Source: Ruminococcaceae bacterium UBA6434
Lineage (GTDB): Bacteria; Bacillota; Clostridia; Oscillospirales; Acutalibacteraceae
Length of the DNA: 7,588 nucleotides
Assembly: GCA_002437245.1 (NCBI GenBank)
Contig: DJOQ01000011.1
Span: 1,066 to 8,653 of the forward strand
Reading direction: 5' to 3'
A program made the translations under genes and the position numbers. The notes beneath the pieces are model-generated. The model saw nothing but the letters and a program-made list of their open reading frames with translations. It was not told where the DNA came from and made no database searches. The first letter of the stretch is position 1. Each line of letters starts with the position of its first letter. Of this stretch, positions 1-7,000 are shown in pieces.

Positions 1-1
1 T

Positions 2-1198
2 TCAAATTTGGAGTGGGTGTGCAATCATACAACGAAAAAAGTTTCTTTTAGAATTGTAACTGATAACTATATCCTTAGTCAAATGCTTGATTACAATAGC
101 ATGCTGGGTGCAAATCCGGATGCACATAAATTCGATGTGGTTATTGGCAATCCGCCTTATATGAAAATTGCAAAAGATGCGCCAGAGGCCGCCGCAATGC
201 CAGATGTATGTTATGGTGCGCCTAATCTATACTTTTTGTTTGCGGCTATGAGCATGTTCAATCTCAAGGTGGACGGAGAGATGGTGTATATCATCCCTCG
301 CTCATGGACATCCGGTGCGTACTTTAAGCAGTTCCGTAAACATTTCTTTGAAGAAGGCGCATTAGAGCATATCCATCTATTTGTCAGCAGGGATAAAGTG
401 TTTGAGAAAGAAAGCGTTTTACAAGAAACTATCATCATTAAAGCAAAAAGGACGCAGAGCAAGCCGAATACGATTACTATTACGACTACACAGAGTAATG
501 CTGACTTCTCTAACCGAACCGTTTTTGAAGCTCCCTATTCGACAGTAGTAAATGGTGATGAGTCCTATGTCTATCTGGTGACGAACTCCGAGGAAGTCCA
601 AACGCTGAATGAACTGAACCGATGGACAGATACGCTTCCTGACATTGGGTTAAAAATGAAAACAGGGTTAACGGTTGATTTCCGGAATCGTGAAGCATTG
701 CGTGATTCAGCCGAAACCGATGCTGTTCCACTGTTTTATTCTCAGCACATTCAGGACGGAAAGGTAGTATTTCCTGCTGGAAAGGAACATGAGTACATCG
801 TTACTGAACAGCGCGGACTTCTACAGGAGAACACCAACTACTTGTTCGTGAAGCGTTTTACAGCAAAAGAGGAACACCGCCGTCTGCAATGCGGTGTGTA
901 CTTAGCCAGAAAGCATCCTGAATATACGGAGATCAGCACACAGAATAAAATCAATTTTATCAGCGGACTCCGCGAGTTATCAGAGTGTGTTGTCTATGGA
1001 CTCTATGTGCTATTCAATTCTACGTTGTATGACAGCTACTATCGCATCTTGAACGGATCTACACAGGTGAACTCCACCGAGATCAATTCCATGCCAGTTC
1101 CACCTATGAATACGATTGAAGCGATGGGAAAAGAATTGATTCGAGTTAGAGATATGTCGGAAGCAACTTGTGACAATATTTTGAGGAGCTATATATGA
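2..1198 (+). CDS. Adenine-N6 DNA methyltransferase of a Type II R-M system (Eco57I/BsuBI-like), 5' end outside window
   Basis: The frame is open to the left edge, and no convincing start with a ribosome site is seen (the first candidate is a TTG at 8), so this is the C-terminal part of a larger protein. About 50 residues in, the sequence FDVVIGNPPY carries the NPPY catalytic motif IV of N6-adenine methyltransferases. It is followed by a typical post-motif segment (NLYFLFAAMS, then MVYIIPRSW). The AdoMet-binding motifs X/I expected before NPPY are missing because they lie upstream. The remaining C-terminal 250 residues or so would be the target-recognition part. The stop TGA (1196-1198) overlaps the endonuclease ATG (1195-1197), so the two are translationally coupled, and the enzyme should protect the host from the next gene's product. 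The family call is strong. The exact target, CTGCAG by analogy with PstI/BsuBI, is inferred from the neighbour. Confidence 0.9.
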   Translation, partial: SNLEWVCNHTTKKVSFRIVTDNYILSQMLDYNSMLGANPDAHKFDVVIGNPPYMKIAKDAPEAAAMPDVCYGAPNLYFLFAAMSMFNLKVDGEMVYIIPRSWTSGAYFKQFRKHFFEEGALEHIHLFVSRDKVFEKESVLQETIIIKAKRTQSKPNTITITTTQSNADFSNRTVFEAPYSTVVNGDESYVYLVTNSEEVQTLNELNRWTDTLPDIGLKMKTGLTVDFRNREALRDSAETDAVPLFYSQHIQDGKVVFPAGKEHEYIVTEQRGLLQENTNYLFVKRFTAKEEHRRLQCGVYLARKHPEYTEISTQNKINFISGLRELSECVVYGLYVLFNSTLYDSYYRILNGSTQVNSTEINSMPVPPMNTIEAMGKELIRVRDMSEATCDNILRSYI

Positions 1199-2112
1199 GT
1201 AAATTAGAGGAAGCAAAAGAAATTCTGAGTTCGTTGAAAGTTCCATCGAAACAGCAAAATGGTATGTGCTGCTGTGTATTGCTTGCAATGGCTAATCTGA
1301 CTGAAGAAGAGGCATGGGAGTCTGCCGCAAATAATTGGATTCGAATTCACGATGTCATTGCGTTCGCAAACAGCAATTACGGAACAACCTATGCAGAGAA
1401 TAGTCGTGAAACCTTCCGCAAACAAGCCATGCACCATTTCAGAAATGCGGCGTTCATTGAGGATAACGGAAAGGCAACCAACAGCCCCAACTATCGGTAT
1501 CGCTTAACGGATGAGATGCTTCACTTGATTCAGAGCTTTGGCACAGCAGACTGGGAGAGAAGCTTGGCGCGTTTTATGGAAAATCACGACTCACTTGTTG
1601 ATCTCTATGCCTCTAAACGGACAATGAGAAAAATGCCTGTAAAAATCAATGGCGAAGACTTCACATTCTCGCCGGGCAAGCACAACCAACTGCAAAAAGC
1701 AATTATCGAGGAATTTGCACCCCGTTTCGCGCCCAACTCCGAGTGCCTGTATGTCGGTGATACCACAGAGAAAGACTTGGTTAAGAACGTGGACAAGCTC
1801 CGTGCTTTGGGCTTCGAAATAACGTTACACGACAAGATGCCCGATGTTGTTCTCTACGCTGAAGATAAGGATTGGCTATACTTTATCGAATCGGTTACAT
1901 CCGTTGGACCGATGGAGCCTAAGCGTATCAAAGAAATCGAGGAAATGACGACTGGCGTTACAGCCGGGAAAATATATGTTACGGCATTTCTGGACTTCAA
2001 GACATTCAAGCAGTTCTCAGAATCCCTTGCATGGGAAACAGAGGTCTGGATTGCCGATATGCCAGATCACATGATCCATTTGAACGGAGATAAGTTTTTA
2101 GGGCCAAGATGA
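1195..2112 (+). CDS. BsuBI/PstI-type Type II restriction endonuclease
   Basis: This 305-residue protein is close to the usual size of the family. Residues 1-145 or so form a helical, winged-helix-like N-terminal domain. Residues 150-305 match the BsuBI/PstI catalytic domain as I know it: FSPGKHNQLQKAIIEEF (158-174), YVGDT (186-190), MPDVVLY with Asp217, and FIESVTSVGP (230-239) with Glu232, then the ending HLNGDKFLGPR. D217 and E232 are likely metal ligands of the PD-(D/E)XK-like site; as in this family, the usual ExK lysine is not at +2. Family members cut CTGCAG, leaving 3' overhangs. The ATG overlaps the methyltransferase stop (ATGA), with GAGGAG at 1183-1188 six bases upstream, which fixes the start. 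The frame is intact and nothing suggests inactivation. Specificity in this host is inferred, not read from the sequence. Confidence 0.92.
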   Translation: MSKLEEAKEILSSLKVPSKQQNGMCCCVLLAMANLTEEEAWESAANNWIRIHDVIAFANSNYGTTYAENSRETFRKQAMHHFRNAAFIEDNGKATNSPNYRYRLTDEMLHLIQSFGTADWERSLARFMENHDSLVDLYASKRTMRKMPVKINGEDFTFSPGKHNQLQKAIIEEFAPRFAPNSECLYVGDTTEKDLVKNVDKLRALGFEITLHDKMPDVVLYAEDKDWLYFIESVTSVGPMEPKRIKEIEEMTTGVTAGKIYVTAFLDFKTFKQFSESLAWETEVWIADMPDHMIHLNGDKFLGPR

Positions 2113-2163
2113 GCGCCATAGCATACTGCTGAGTTATTTGACTATCGGTTCTATGGAAAACAG

Positions 2164-2170
2164 AAAGGGG
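2164..2170 (+). promoter_or_regulatory. Ribosome binding site that sets the PHP-SMC start
   Basis: AAAGGGG lies 9 bases before the ATG at 2180. The in-frame alternatives TTG 2138 and ATG 2153 have no purine-rich site in front, and starting at 2180 places the PHP motif DLHVHT at residues 13-18, as expected for an N-terminal PHP domain. The 67-base gap after the endonuclease (2113-2179) shows no convincing promoter or terminator, so read-through from the R-M genes is likely. Confidence 0.7.
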
Positions 2171-2179
2171 TGCAACACT

Positions 2180-5005
2180 ATGTTGAATTATCGTGGATCA
2201 GAATGGAACCGTTGGGATTTACATGTCCACACAGCTTCTTCATATGATTATAAGTACAAAGCGCCTGATGCAGATGATTTGTTGTGTCAGGTCTTGGAGC
2301 AAAATAACATTAAGGCGGTTGCGATTACTGACCATTTCAAGATCGATAAGGGCAGAATAGAGAGCTTACGCTCTAAGGCTCCCGGAATTGTGTTTTTCCC
2401 CGGAGTTGAACTTCGCACAGATAAAGGTTCAAACAATCTTCATCTGATTCTTGTTTTTTCGGAGAAAGCAGATTTAACTGCTCTTTCTGGGGATTTTGAT
2501 GCAATTATGATTCGCCAAAAAGCAAAGTCATCTGATTCAGATGAGACAATATACTGGGAGTTTGGAGATATTGTCGACTTTGCAAGAAGTCACGATGCTT
2601 TAATCACCATCCATGCTGGACACAAGACGAACGGAATTGACAAAGAGATTTCTAATGCACTTCCTGTAAAAGAAGCTATAAAAGCAGATATTGCTGATGC
2701 AATTCATTTTTTCGAGGTTGGTCAAAAACGTGACATTGATGAATATGAACAGCACGTTTTTAAGGATATTACACGCAGACCATTGATAATGTGTTCTGAC
2801 AACCACAATCCAAAAGATTACACAGTAAAGGAGATGCTTTGGATCAAAGCAGATCTGACATTTGCCGGACTTAAGCAATGTCTTTATCAGCCTCAGGAAA
2901 GAGTGTTTATTGGAAATGTTCCGCCAGCCTTGGATCGGGTAAGCAAAAACAAGCAAGGCAACATATCCTCAATTTCCTGTATGCGTATAGACCAACCAGT
3001 TAACAAAGAAACCATATGGTTCGATTTTGACATTCCGCTAAACCCCAGCATGGTGGCTGTAATTGGAAATAAGGGCAGTGGGAAAAGTGCATTTTCCGAT
3101 ATAATCGGGCATTTATGCTGTTGTAACACGATGGAAAATGCTTCGTTCTTAAATGATAGAAGATTTAGAAAAGCACCTAAAAAGTATGCAAATGATTATT
3201 CTGCCACCTTGACTTGGCTTGATGGAGAAACCCGTACTGATTCTTTGGCGGTAAGTCAGAATAAAAGCGCTATTGAGGATGCTCAGTATTTGCCGCAAAA
3301 ATATATTGAAGATGTGTGCAATGATTTTGGTGATACTTTCCAAAGAGAGATTGATAAAGTTATCTTTTCGTATGTTGACAAGGCTGAACGAGGAGATGCA
3401 CAGAATCTTGATGGATTAGTGCAATTAAAGTCAAAGCCTCTTGAGATTAGATTTCAGGACGAGCGGACAAAACTCGCGGATATTAATAACAAGATAGTTA
3501 AGCTTGAAAAGAAAAAAACTGTAGAATACCGGAAAACGATATCAGAAAGTCTTGCAAAGGCAAACGAAACACTCCAGCGCCATGAAAAATCCAAACCCGC
3601 TGAGGTCTCTAAACCGGAGCAGAAAGATGCAGATAAAGAATATCAAGAGAAACTCAGCCAGCTAAACAAAAGTATTCAAGAAACTAAGGATGCGATAAAG
3701 AATGCTACTGATAGAATTGCTGAAATCAATATTTACATCAATGATATACAAACTGTAGTTGCTCAAATATCTCTACTCCAAACGCAGTTTGGTGAAGTTC
3801 AGAATCAGATTGAAGTATTGGTTGAAAAATACAGACTGGAACACTCTATGTGCACCGCTGAATTGATAACACCAAAGGCATTCTTAGAAGACTTGATAGA
3901 AAAAGGTGAAAAGGAGAAGAAACTCATTCAGGATACTATCTCTGCTGAAAATGGTTTTTCCCATAAGTTGGAATTCTTCGAGGCTGAAAAAGACGCTCTA
4001 ATTTCTTCTGCTGATACGGAAGAAAAACTATATCAAAAATACCTCGCAGATTTGACAGAATGGGACGAAAAGAGATCTGAAATCATTGGCAATAAAGATA
4101 CAGACGGCTCGATTGAGTTTTTCGAGCAGGAACTAAATTATTTAGACACGAATCTTGATTCTGAATACAACACACTTATTTCTAATAGAGACGATATCAC
4201 TAAACGAATCTACGAAGGAATCTCTGAACTATCAAAAATATATCAAGGTATATATGCACCTGTTCAGGGGGAAATATCGCAGTTGCTCGGAGCTCTTGAA
4301 GACGGTATACTCTTTCAAGCAGAAGTGTTTATGAAAGAGACAAACATGGCTCAAAATATCCTTGCTTTCATTAATCAGAAATTTAACGGGAAATACGGAC
4401 GTTCGCATAACTCTATTCAGGAAATCGAAACTTGCATTAAAAACACAGACTTTGGAGACGCGGACAGTGTTATGGATTTCGTACACAATATGGCCGAAGT
4501 TATAACCAGTGATTTTGAAACGGCTGAAAAAAGGGTGTCAAAACGGCAAGAATTTTATGACTTTATTTTCGGACTGAAATATATTGGAGTTAACTTTAAG
4601 CTCAAGATGGGTTCGCGTTCTTTGGATGAACTTTCTCCTGGCGAGCGTGGAATTGTATTACTCATTTTCTATCTTGCTCTTAGTAAGGAGAGAAAGCCAA
4701 TCATCATAGATCAGCCAGAAGACAATCTTGACAACCAGTCTGTTTATAGCAAACTTGTTCCATGTATTTGCAGAGCAAAACAAAAACGGCAGGTTATTAT
4801 CGTAACACATAATCCGAACATTGCTGTAGCATGTGATGCAGAGCAGATTATTTATTGCGAAAAAGACAAAACTACCAACCATATTTTCTATGAATCTGGT
4901 GCAATTGAGAATCCGATAATGCGTGACCATGTTGTCGATGTCCTTGAGGGTACTATGCCGGCTTTCGACTTAAGGAGGCTCAAATACGCCCCTTCAACCC
5001 AATAA
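2180..5005 (+). CDS. PHP-domain / SMC-like ABC ATPase fusion (TrlF-like)
   Basis: This 941-residue, probably cytoplasmic protein has two parts. Residues 10-245 or so are a PHP metallophosphoesterase domain with the full metal-ligand set visible: DLHVHT (H15, H17), ITDH (D51, H52), PGVEL (E77), LHLI (H88), HAGH (H145) and SDNH (D207, H209). Residues 285-941 are a Rad50/SMC-type ABC ATPase: Walker A GNKGSGKS (296-303), a Q-loop candidate YLPQKY (Q373), a long charged coiled coil (about 420-690), the signature LSPGERG (818-824), Walker B PIIIDQPEDNLD (840-851) and H-loop VTHNP (875-879). I place it with what NCBI calls TrlF family AAA-like ATPases (from memory). A role as an ATP-gated nuclease or phosphoesterase on nucleic acid is inferred from the architecture. 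The stop is TAA at 5003, 29 bases before the DUF2130 gene. Sampled GC is about 33%, lower than both neighbours. Confidence 0.88.
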   Translation: MLNYRGSEWNRWDLHVHTASSYDYKYKAPDADDLLCQVLEQNNIKAVAITDHFKIDKGRIESLRSKAPGIVFFPGVELRTDKGSNNLHLILVFSEKADLTALSGDFDAIMIRQKAKSSDSDETIYWEFGDIVDFARSHDALITIHAGHKTNGIDKEISNALPVKEAIKADIADAIHFFEVGQKRDIDEYEQHVFKDITRRPLIMCSDNHNPKDYTVKEMLWIKADLTFAGLKQCLYQPQERVFIGNVPPALDRVSKNKQGNISSISCMRIDQPVNKETIWFDFDIPLNPSMVAVIGNKGSGKSAFSDIIGHLCCCNTMENASFLNDRRFRKAPKKYANDYSATLTWLDGETRTDSLAVSQNKSAIEDAQYLPQKYIEDVCNDFGDTFQREIDKVIFSYVDKAERGDAQNLDGLVQLKSKPLEIRFQDERTKLADINNKIVKLEKKKTVEYRKTISESLAKANETLQRHEKSKPAEVSKPEQKDADKEYQEKLSQLNKSIQETKDAIKNATDRIAEINIYINDIQTVVAQISLLQTQFGEVQNQIEVLVEKYRLEHSMCTAELITPKAFLEDLIEKGEKEKKLIQDTISAENGFSHKLEFFEAEKDALISSADTEEKLYQKYLADLTEWDEKRSEIIGNKDTDGSIEFFEQELNYLDTNLDSEYNTLISNRDDITKRIYEGISELSKIYQGIYAPVQGEISQLLGALEDGILFQAEVFMKETNMAQNILAFINQKFNGKYGRSHNSIQEIETCIKNTDFGDADSVMDFVHNMAEVITSDFETAEKRVSKRQEFYDFIFGLKYIGVNFKLKMGSRSLDELSPGERGIVLLIFYLALSKERKPIIIDQPEDNLDNQSVYSKLVPCICRAKQKRQVIIVTHNPNIAVACDAEQIIYCEKDKTTNHIFYESGAIENPIMRDHVVDVLEGTMPAFDLRRLKYAPSTQ

Positions 5006-5018
5006 CCATACAGTGAGC

Positions 5019-5023
5019 GGAGG
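5019..5023 (+). promoter_or_regulatory. Ribosome binding site of the DUF2130 gene
   Basis: GGAGG sits 11 bases before the ATG at 5035. A nearer ATG at 5025 is in another frame and too close to the site to be used. The CPKCG motif directly after the 5035 start is the normal N-terminus of this family, which supports this choice. Confidence 0.7.
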
Positions 5024-5034
5024 AATGTTGCAGT

Positions 5035-6426
5035 ATGCAAGAAATAAGATGTCCTAAATGCGGTGAAGTTTTTCAGGTTGATGAGACAGGCTATGACCAG
5101 ATTGCTCAGCAAGTGCGTGACAAAGAGTTCGAGAAAGAACTCGAACGTCGCAAGAGCGAATTAAATGCCAAACATGAACAGAGTCTCGAAATAATCCGTC
5201 TGCAGGAAGAAAAGGAATACAATGCGAATATCGCCCAGAAGGACGCAGAGATTTTCTCTAAAGATCAAAAAATCTCTGAATTGCAAGCTAAATTGAATGC
5301 CAGCGAGACGTAAAAGCGCCTTGCTATCTCTGCTGCTCTGGAAAAGAAGAACGAAGAACATAGTAAGGTAACACGGGAATACACAGAAAATCTAACACAA
5401 AAAGAAACAGAACTTTTTGCTCGTGAACAGAAAATTGCAGAGCTTCAAGCTCAGTTAGATGTCAGTGAAACCGCGAAAAAACTTGCCGTTGCAGAAGCAC
5501 TTGAAAAGAAAAATGAAGAGTTATCCCTGAAAACTACAGAGATTGCAGATCTCAAGGGCGAACTAAAGAATAAAGAAACAGAGAGCCGCCTGAACGAGAA
5601 GTCCCTTCAAGAGCAGTATGAAGAAAAACTCAAACTGAAAGATGAACAGATTGAGTATTACAAAGATTTCAAAGCACGGCAATCGACAAAGATGATTGGT
5701 GAAAGTTTGGAGCAGCATTGCCTGACACAATTCAATGCGATCCGAATGACAGCTTTTCCAAACGCCTATTTTGAGAAGGACAACGATGCCAAGACTGGTA
5801 GTAAAGGTGACTTTATTTACCGCGAGTGCGGTGAAGATGGTACAGAGTTCATCTCCATTATGTTTGAAATGAAGAACGAAGCTGATGAGACCGCCACCAA
5901 GCACAAGAATGAAGACTTTTTCAAAGAGCTGGATAAAGACAGAAATGAAAAGGGCTGCGAGTATGCAATCCTTGTCTCCCTTCTTGAGATTGACAACGAA
6001 CTGTATAATAATGGCATTGTGGATGTGTCCTATAAGTACCCGAAGATGTATGTTATCCGTCCGCAGTTTTTCATTCCGATGATTACGCTGCTGCGGAATG
6101 CTGCTAAGAACTCCTTGCAATACAAGCAGGAGCTTCAAATTGTTCGCAATCAGCAGGTTGACATCCGCAGTTTCGAGGAAAACATGAATGCCTTTAAGGA
6201 AGGCTTTGCCCGGAACTATCGGCTGGCAAGCGAGAAGTTCTCAACGGCAATTGATGAGATTGACAAAACGATCGACCATTTGCAGAAGACAAAAGCAGCA
6301 CTTCTTTCTTCTGAAAACAATCTTCGCCTTGCAAACAATAAAGCGGAAGACCTTAGCATCAAAAAGCTCACAAAAAATGCCCCATCCGTCAAGGCTATGT
6401 TTGATAGTCTTAATCAAGCCAAGTAA
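5035..6426 (+). pseudogene. DUF2130-family protein (coiled coil plus nuclease-like domain), interrupted by one in-frame TAA
   Basis: Read through the stop, this is a continuous frame of 463 codons, a normal length for DUF2130. It begins with MQEIRCPKCG (a CPxCG half zinc-ribbon, C6 and C9). Residues 20-215 or so are a charged coiled coil, and the conserved domain follows from YKDFKARQSTKMIGESLEQH to the end (TIKKLT-like tail, here SIKKLTKNAP). That domain has GSKGDF (D259) and FEMKNE (E278, K280), a D-x18-ExK pattern like PD-(D/E)XK nucleases. TAA at 5311-5313 (codon 93) stops translation in the coil. Everything after it is open and conserved, so only one base need be changed (CAA to TAA is one possibility). 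The first in-frame ATG after the stop is at 5692, exactly at the conserved domain, but it lacks a ribosome site. It may be a recent pseudogene, a read-through case, a split gene or a base-call error. Sampled GC is about 43%, like the R-M genes. Confidence 0.85.
5242..5565 (+). repeat. Tandem duplication of a 54-codon coiled-coil unit
   Basis: Two adjacent 162-base units (5242-5403 and 5404-5565) encode related coil segments. Unit 1 has DQKISELQAKLNASET-stop-KRLA and then ALEKKNEE. Unit 2 has EQKIAELQAQLDVSETAKKLA and then ALEKKNEE. Protein similarity is clear in the first two thirds and fades afterwards; the nucleotides have diverged at many third positions, so the duplication is old. The codon aligned with the TAA of unit 1 is GCG (Ala) in unit 2. 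A weaker third KET start appears near 5572. Confidence 0.75.
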
Positions 6427-6499
6427 TCTGTTGAAGCCAAAGATGTAGTTGCTATGTTTCATAAGGATAACATTTAGCTACTTACGTCTCAGTTTTTTA

Positions 6500-6530
6500 T
6501 GATAGCATCCTCTGATAGCTTTTTGATAGC
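6500..6530. repeat. Three TGATAGC direct repeats
   Basis: TGATAGC occurs at 6500-6506, 6513-6519 and 6524-6530, with starts 13 and 11 bases apart, close to one helical turn. Such spacing suits a DNA-binding protein, but the units are short and the function is unknown. Confidence 0.45.
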
Positions 6531-6640
6531 AGAAAGTCGGATACCCCATAGGATTGGGATAATTGGTATCAAATAAAGCCAAATGGAATCAAACGATCTA
6601 TACAAAAAAGCTTAGACTGCGTTTCCGCTTGGCGAGTGGG

Positions 6641-6799
6641 AATAGTAGCCATTGGCTTGGAACTGCCGAAAAACCCAGTATTTATGCGCCTTTCGGGACT
6701 TGGCACTTTTCGGGTAACCGTTTTTGCAACACTTTTGCAACACTTTTTTTCAAAAACGAGTTTTCGGGCAGATGAAATAGTCCCCATTGGCTTGCAACT
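6641..6799. repeat. Pair of 24-bp near-identical direct repeats flanking a palindromic core
   Basis: Copies at 6641-6664 and 6776-6799 match at 21 of 24 bases and share the core CCATTGGCTTG followed by AACT. They are 135 bases apart. Between them lie a perfect 8-bp inverted repeat, CGTTTTTG (6719-6726) and CAAAAACG (6751-6758), and a near inverted repeat CTGCCGAAAA (6663-6672) against TTTTCGGGCAG (6761-6771). The layout resembles a recombination or attachment region, but this is not proven. Confidence 0.6.
6722..6743. repeat. 11-bp tandem repeat (TTTTGCAACAC twice)
   Basis: Two exact, adjacent copies of TTTTGCAACAC occupy the loop of the CGTTTTTG/CAAAAACG inverted repeat. This could be a paired protein-binding site or a slippage product. 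Confidence 0.65.
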
Positions 6800-6823
6800 A
6801 AACCTAAAAATCGCATAATTTTT

Positions 6824-6859
6824 AAGGCTTTTGCCCTGTTTTGGGCAGAAGCCTTTTTT
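6824..6859 (+). terminator. Intrinsic (Rho-independent) terminator, + strand
   Basis: A 13-bp stem runs from 6824-6836 (AAGGCTTTTGCCC) to 6843-6855 (GGGCAGAAGCCTT), with one G-U wobble and a 6-base loop, followed by a run of six T (6854-6859). The opposite strand would not have a U-tract, so it works for + transcription only. It ends any transcript reading out of the upstream islet, about 400 bases past the DUF2130 stop, and insulates the next gene. Confidence 0.9.
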
Positions 6860-6949
6860 ATGAGCCTATTTTGATTACCGGCAGGCACGGTTTTTAGGCT
6901 TTAGGGGCGGTGTTTTCTTTGCATTTATTATGATTCTCGTTTTGTGTCC

Positions 6950-6978
6950 TTTACATTTGTGGAGGCCCATGCTATATT
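6950..6978 (+). promoter_or_regulatory. Sigma-A-type promoter for the HTH regulator
   Basis: The -35 box TTTACA (6950-6955) and -10 box TATATT (6973-6978) are 17 bp apart, each one base from consensus, with an extended -10 TG at 6970-6971. The start point should be near 6985, giving a leader of about 16 bases. The promoter lies after the terminator, so the regulator forms a separate transcription unit. Confidence 0.8.
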
Positions 6979-6985
6979 CTCATTG

Positions 6986-6992
6986 AAAGGGG
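6986..6992 (+). promoter_or_regulatory. Ribosome binding site of the HTH regulator
   Basis: AAAGGGG is placed 8 bases before the ATG at 7001 and fixes that start. It begins almost at the predicted transcription start, so the 5' leader is very short. Confidence 0.75.
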
Positions 6993-7000
6993 TGACAGCT

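Larger units (their letters stand above)
6427..6823. other. Non-coding interval downstream of the islet
   Basis: No gene is supported here. Short frames exist on both strands (for example 6563-6775 on + and 6569-6787 on -), but they overlap one another, lack ribosome sites and resemble no family I recognise. The stretch contains three TGATAGC heptamers, an 11-bp tandem repeat, a pair of 24-bp direct repeats and several inverted repeats (listed separately). No strong terminator directly follows the DUF2130 stop. The region may be a recombination junction or an eroded mobile-element end, but no integrase or transposase is present in the window. Confidence 0.6.

Noticed and set aside
2138..2179. 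Earlier starts for the PHP-SMC gene (TTG 2138, ATG 2153) and TTGACT at 2138 as a -35 box
   Set aside because: No ribosome site precedes either start, while AAAGGGG fits ATG 2180. No -10 box lies at a suitable distance from TTGACT.
5563..6138. 191-residue minus-strand ORF opposite the DUF2130 domain
   Set aside because: It lies fully antisense to a conserved domain. Its hydrophobic look comes from reading Glu/Lys-rich codons in reverse, and no ribosome site or family is seen.
5035..6426. Alternative genetic code (TAA read as sense)
   Set aside because: The DUF2130 and PHP-SMC genes both end with TAA at their expected family C-termini, so TAA works as a stop here.
6446..6498. Possible hairpin (GTAG/CTAC and ATGTT/AACAT arms) followed by a T-run after the DUF2130 stop
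   Set aside because: The arms are interrupted by a 5x4 internal loop and the T-run starts well past the stem, so it is a poor terminator compared with 6824-6859.
6563..6818. Overlapping short ORFs on both strands in the downstream spacer
   Set aside because: Several frames are open at once, none has a ribosome site, and they run through direct and inverted repeats. The minus-strand one (6569-6787) could be a remnant of an element tail, but this cannot be shown.
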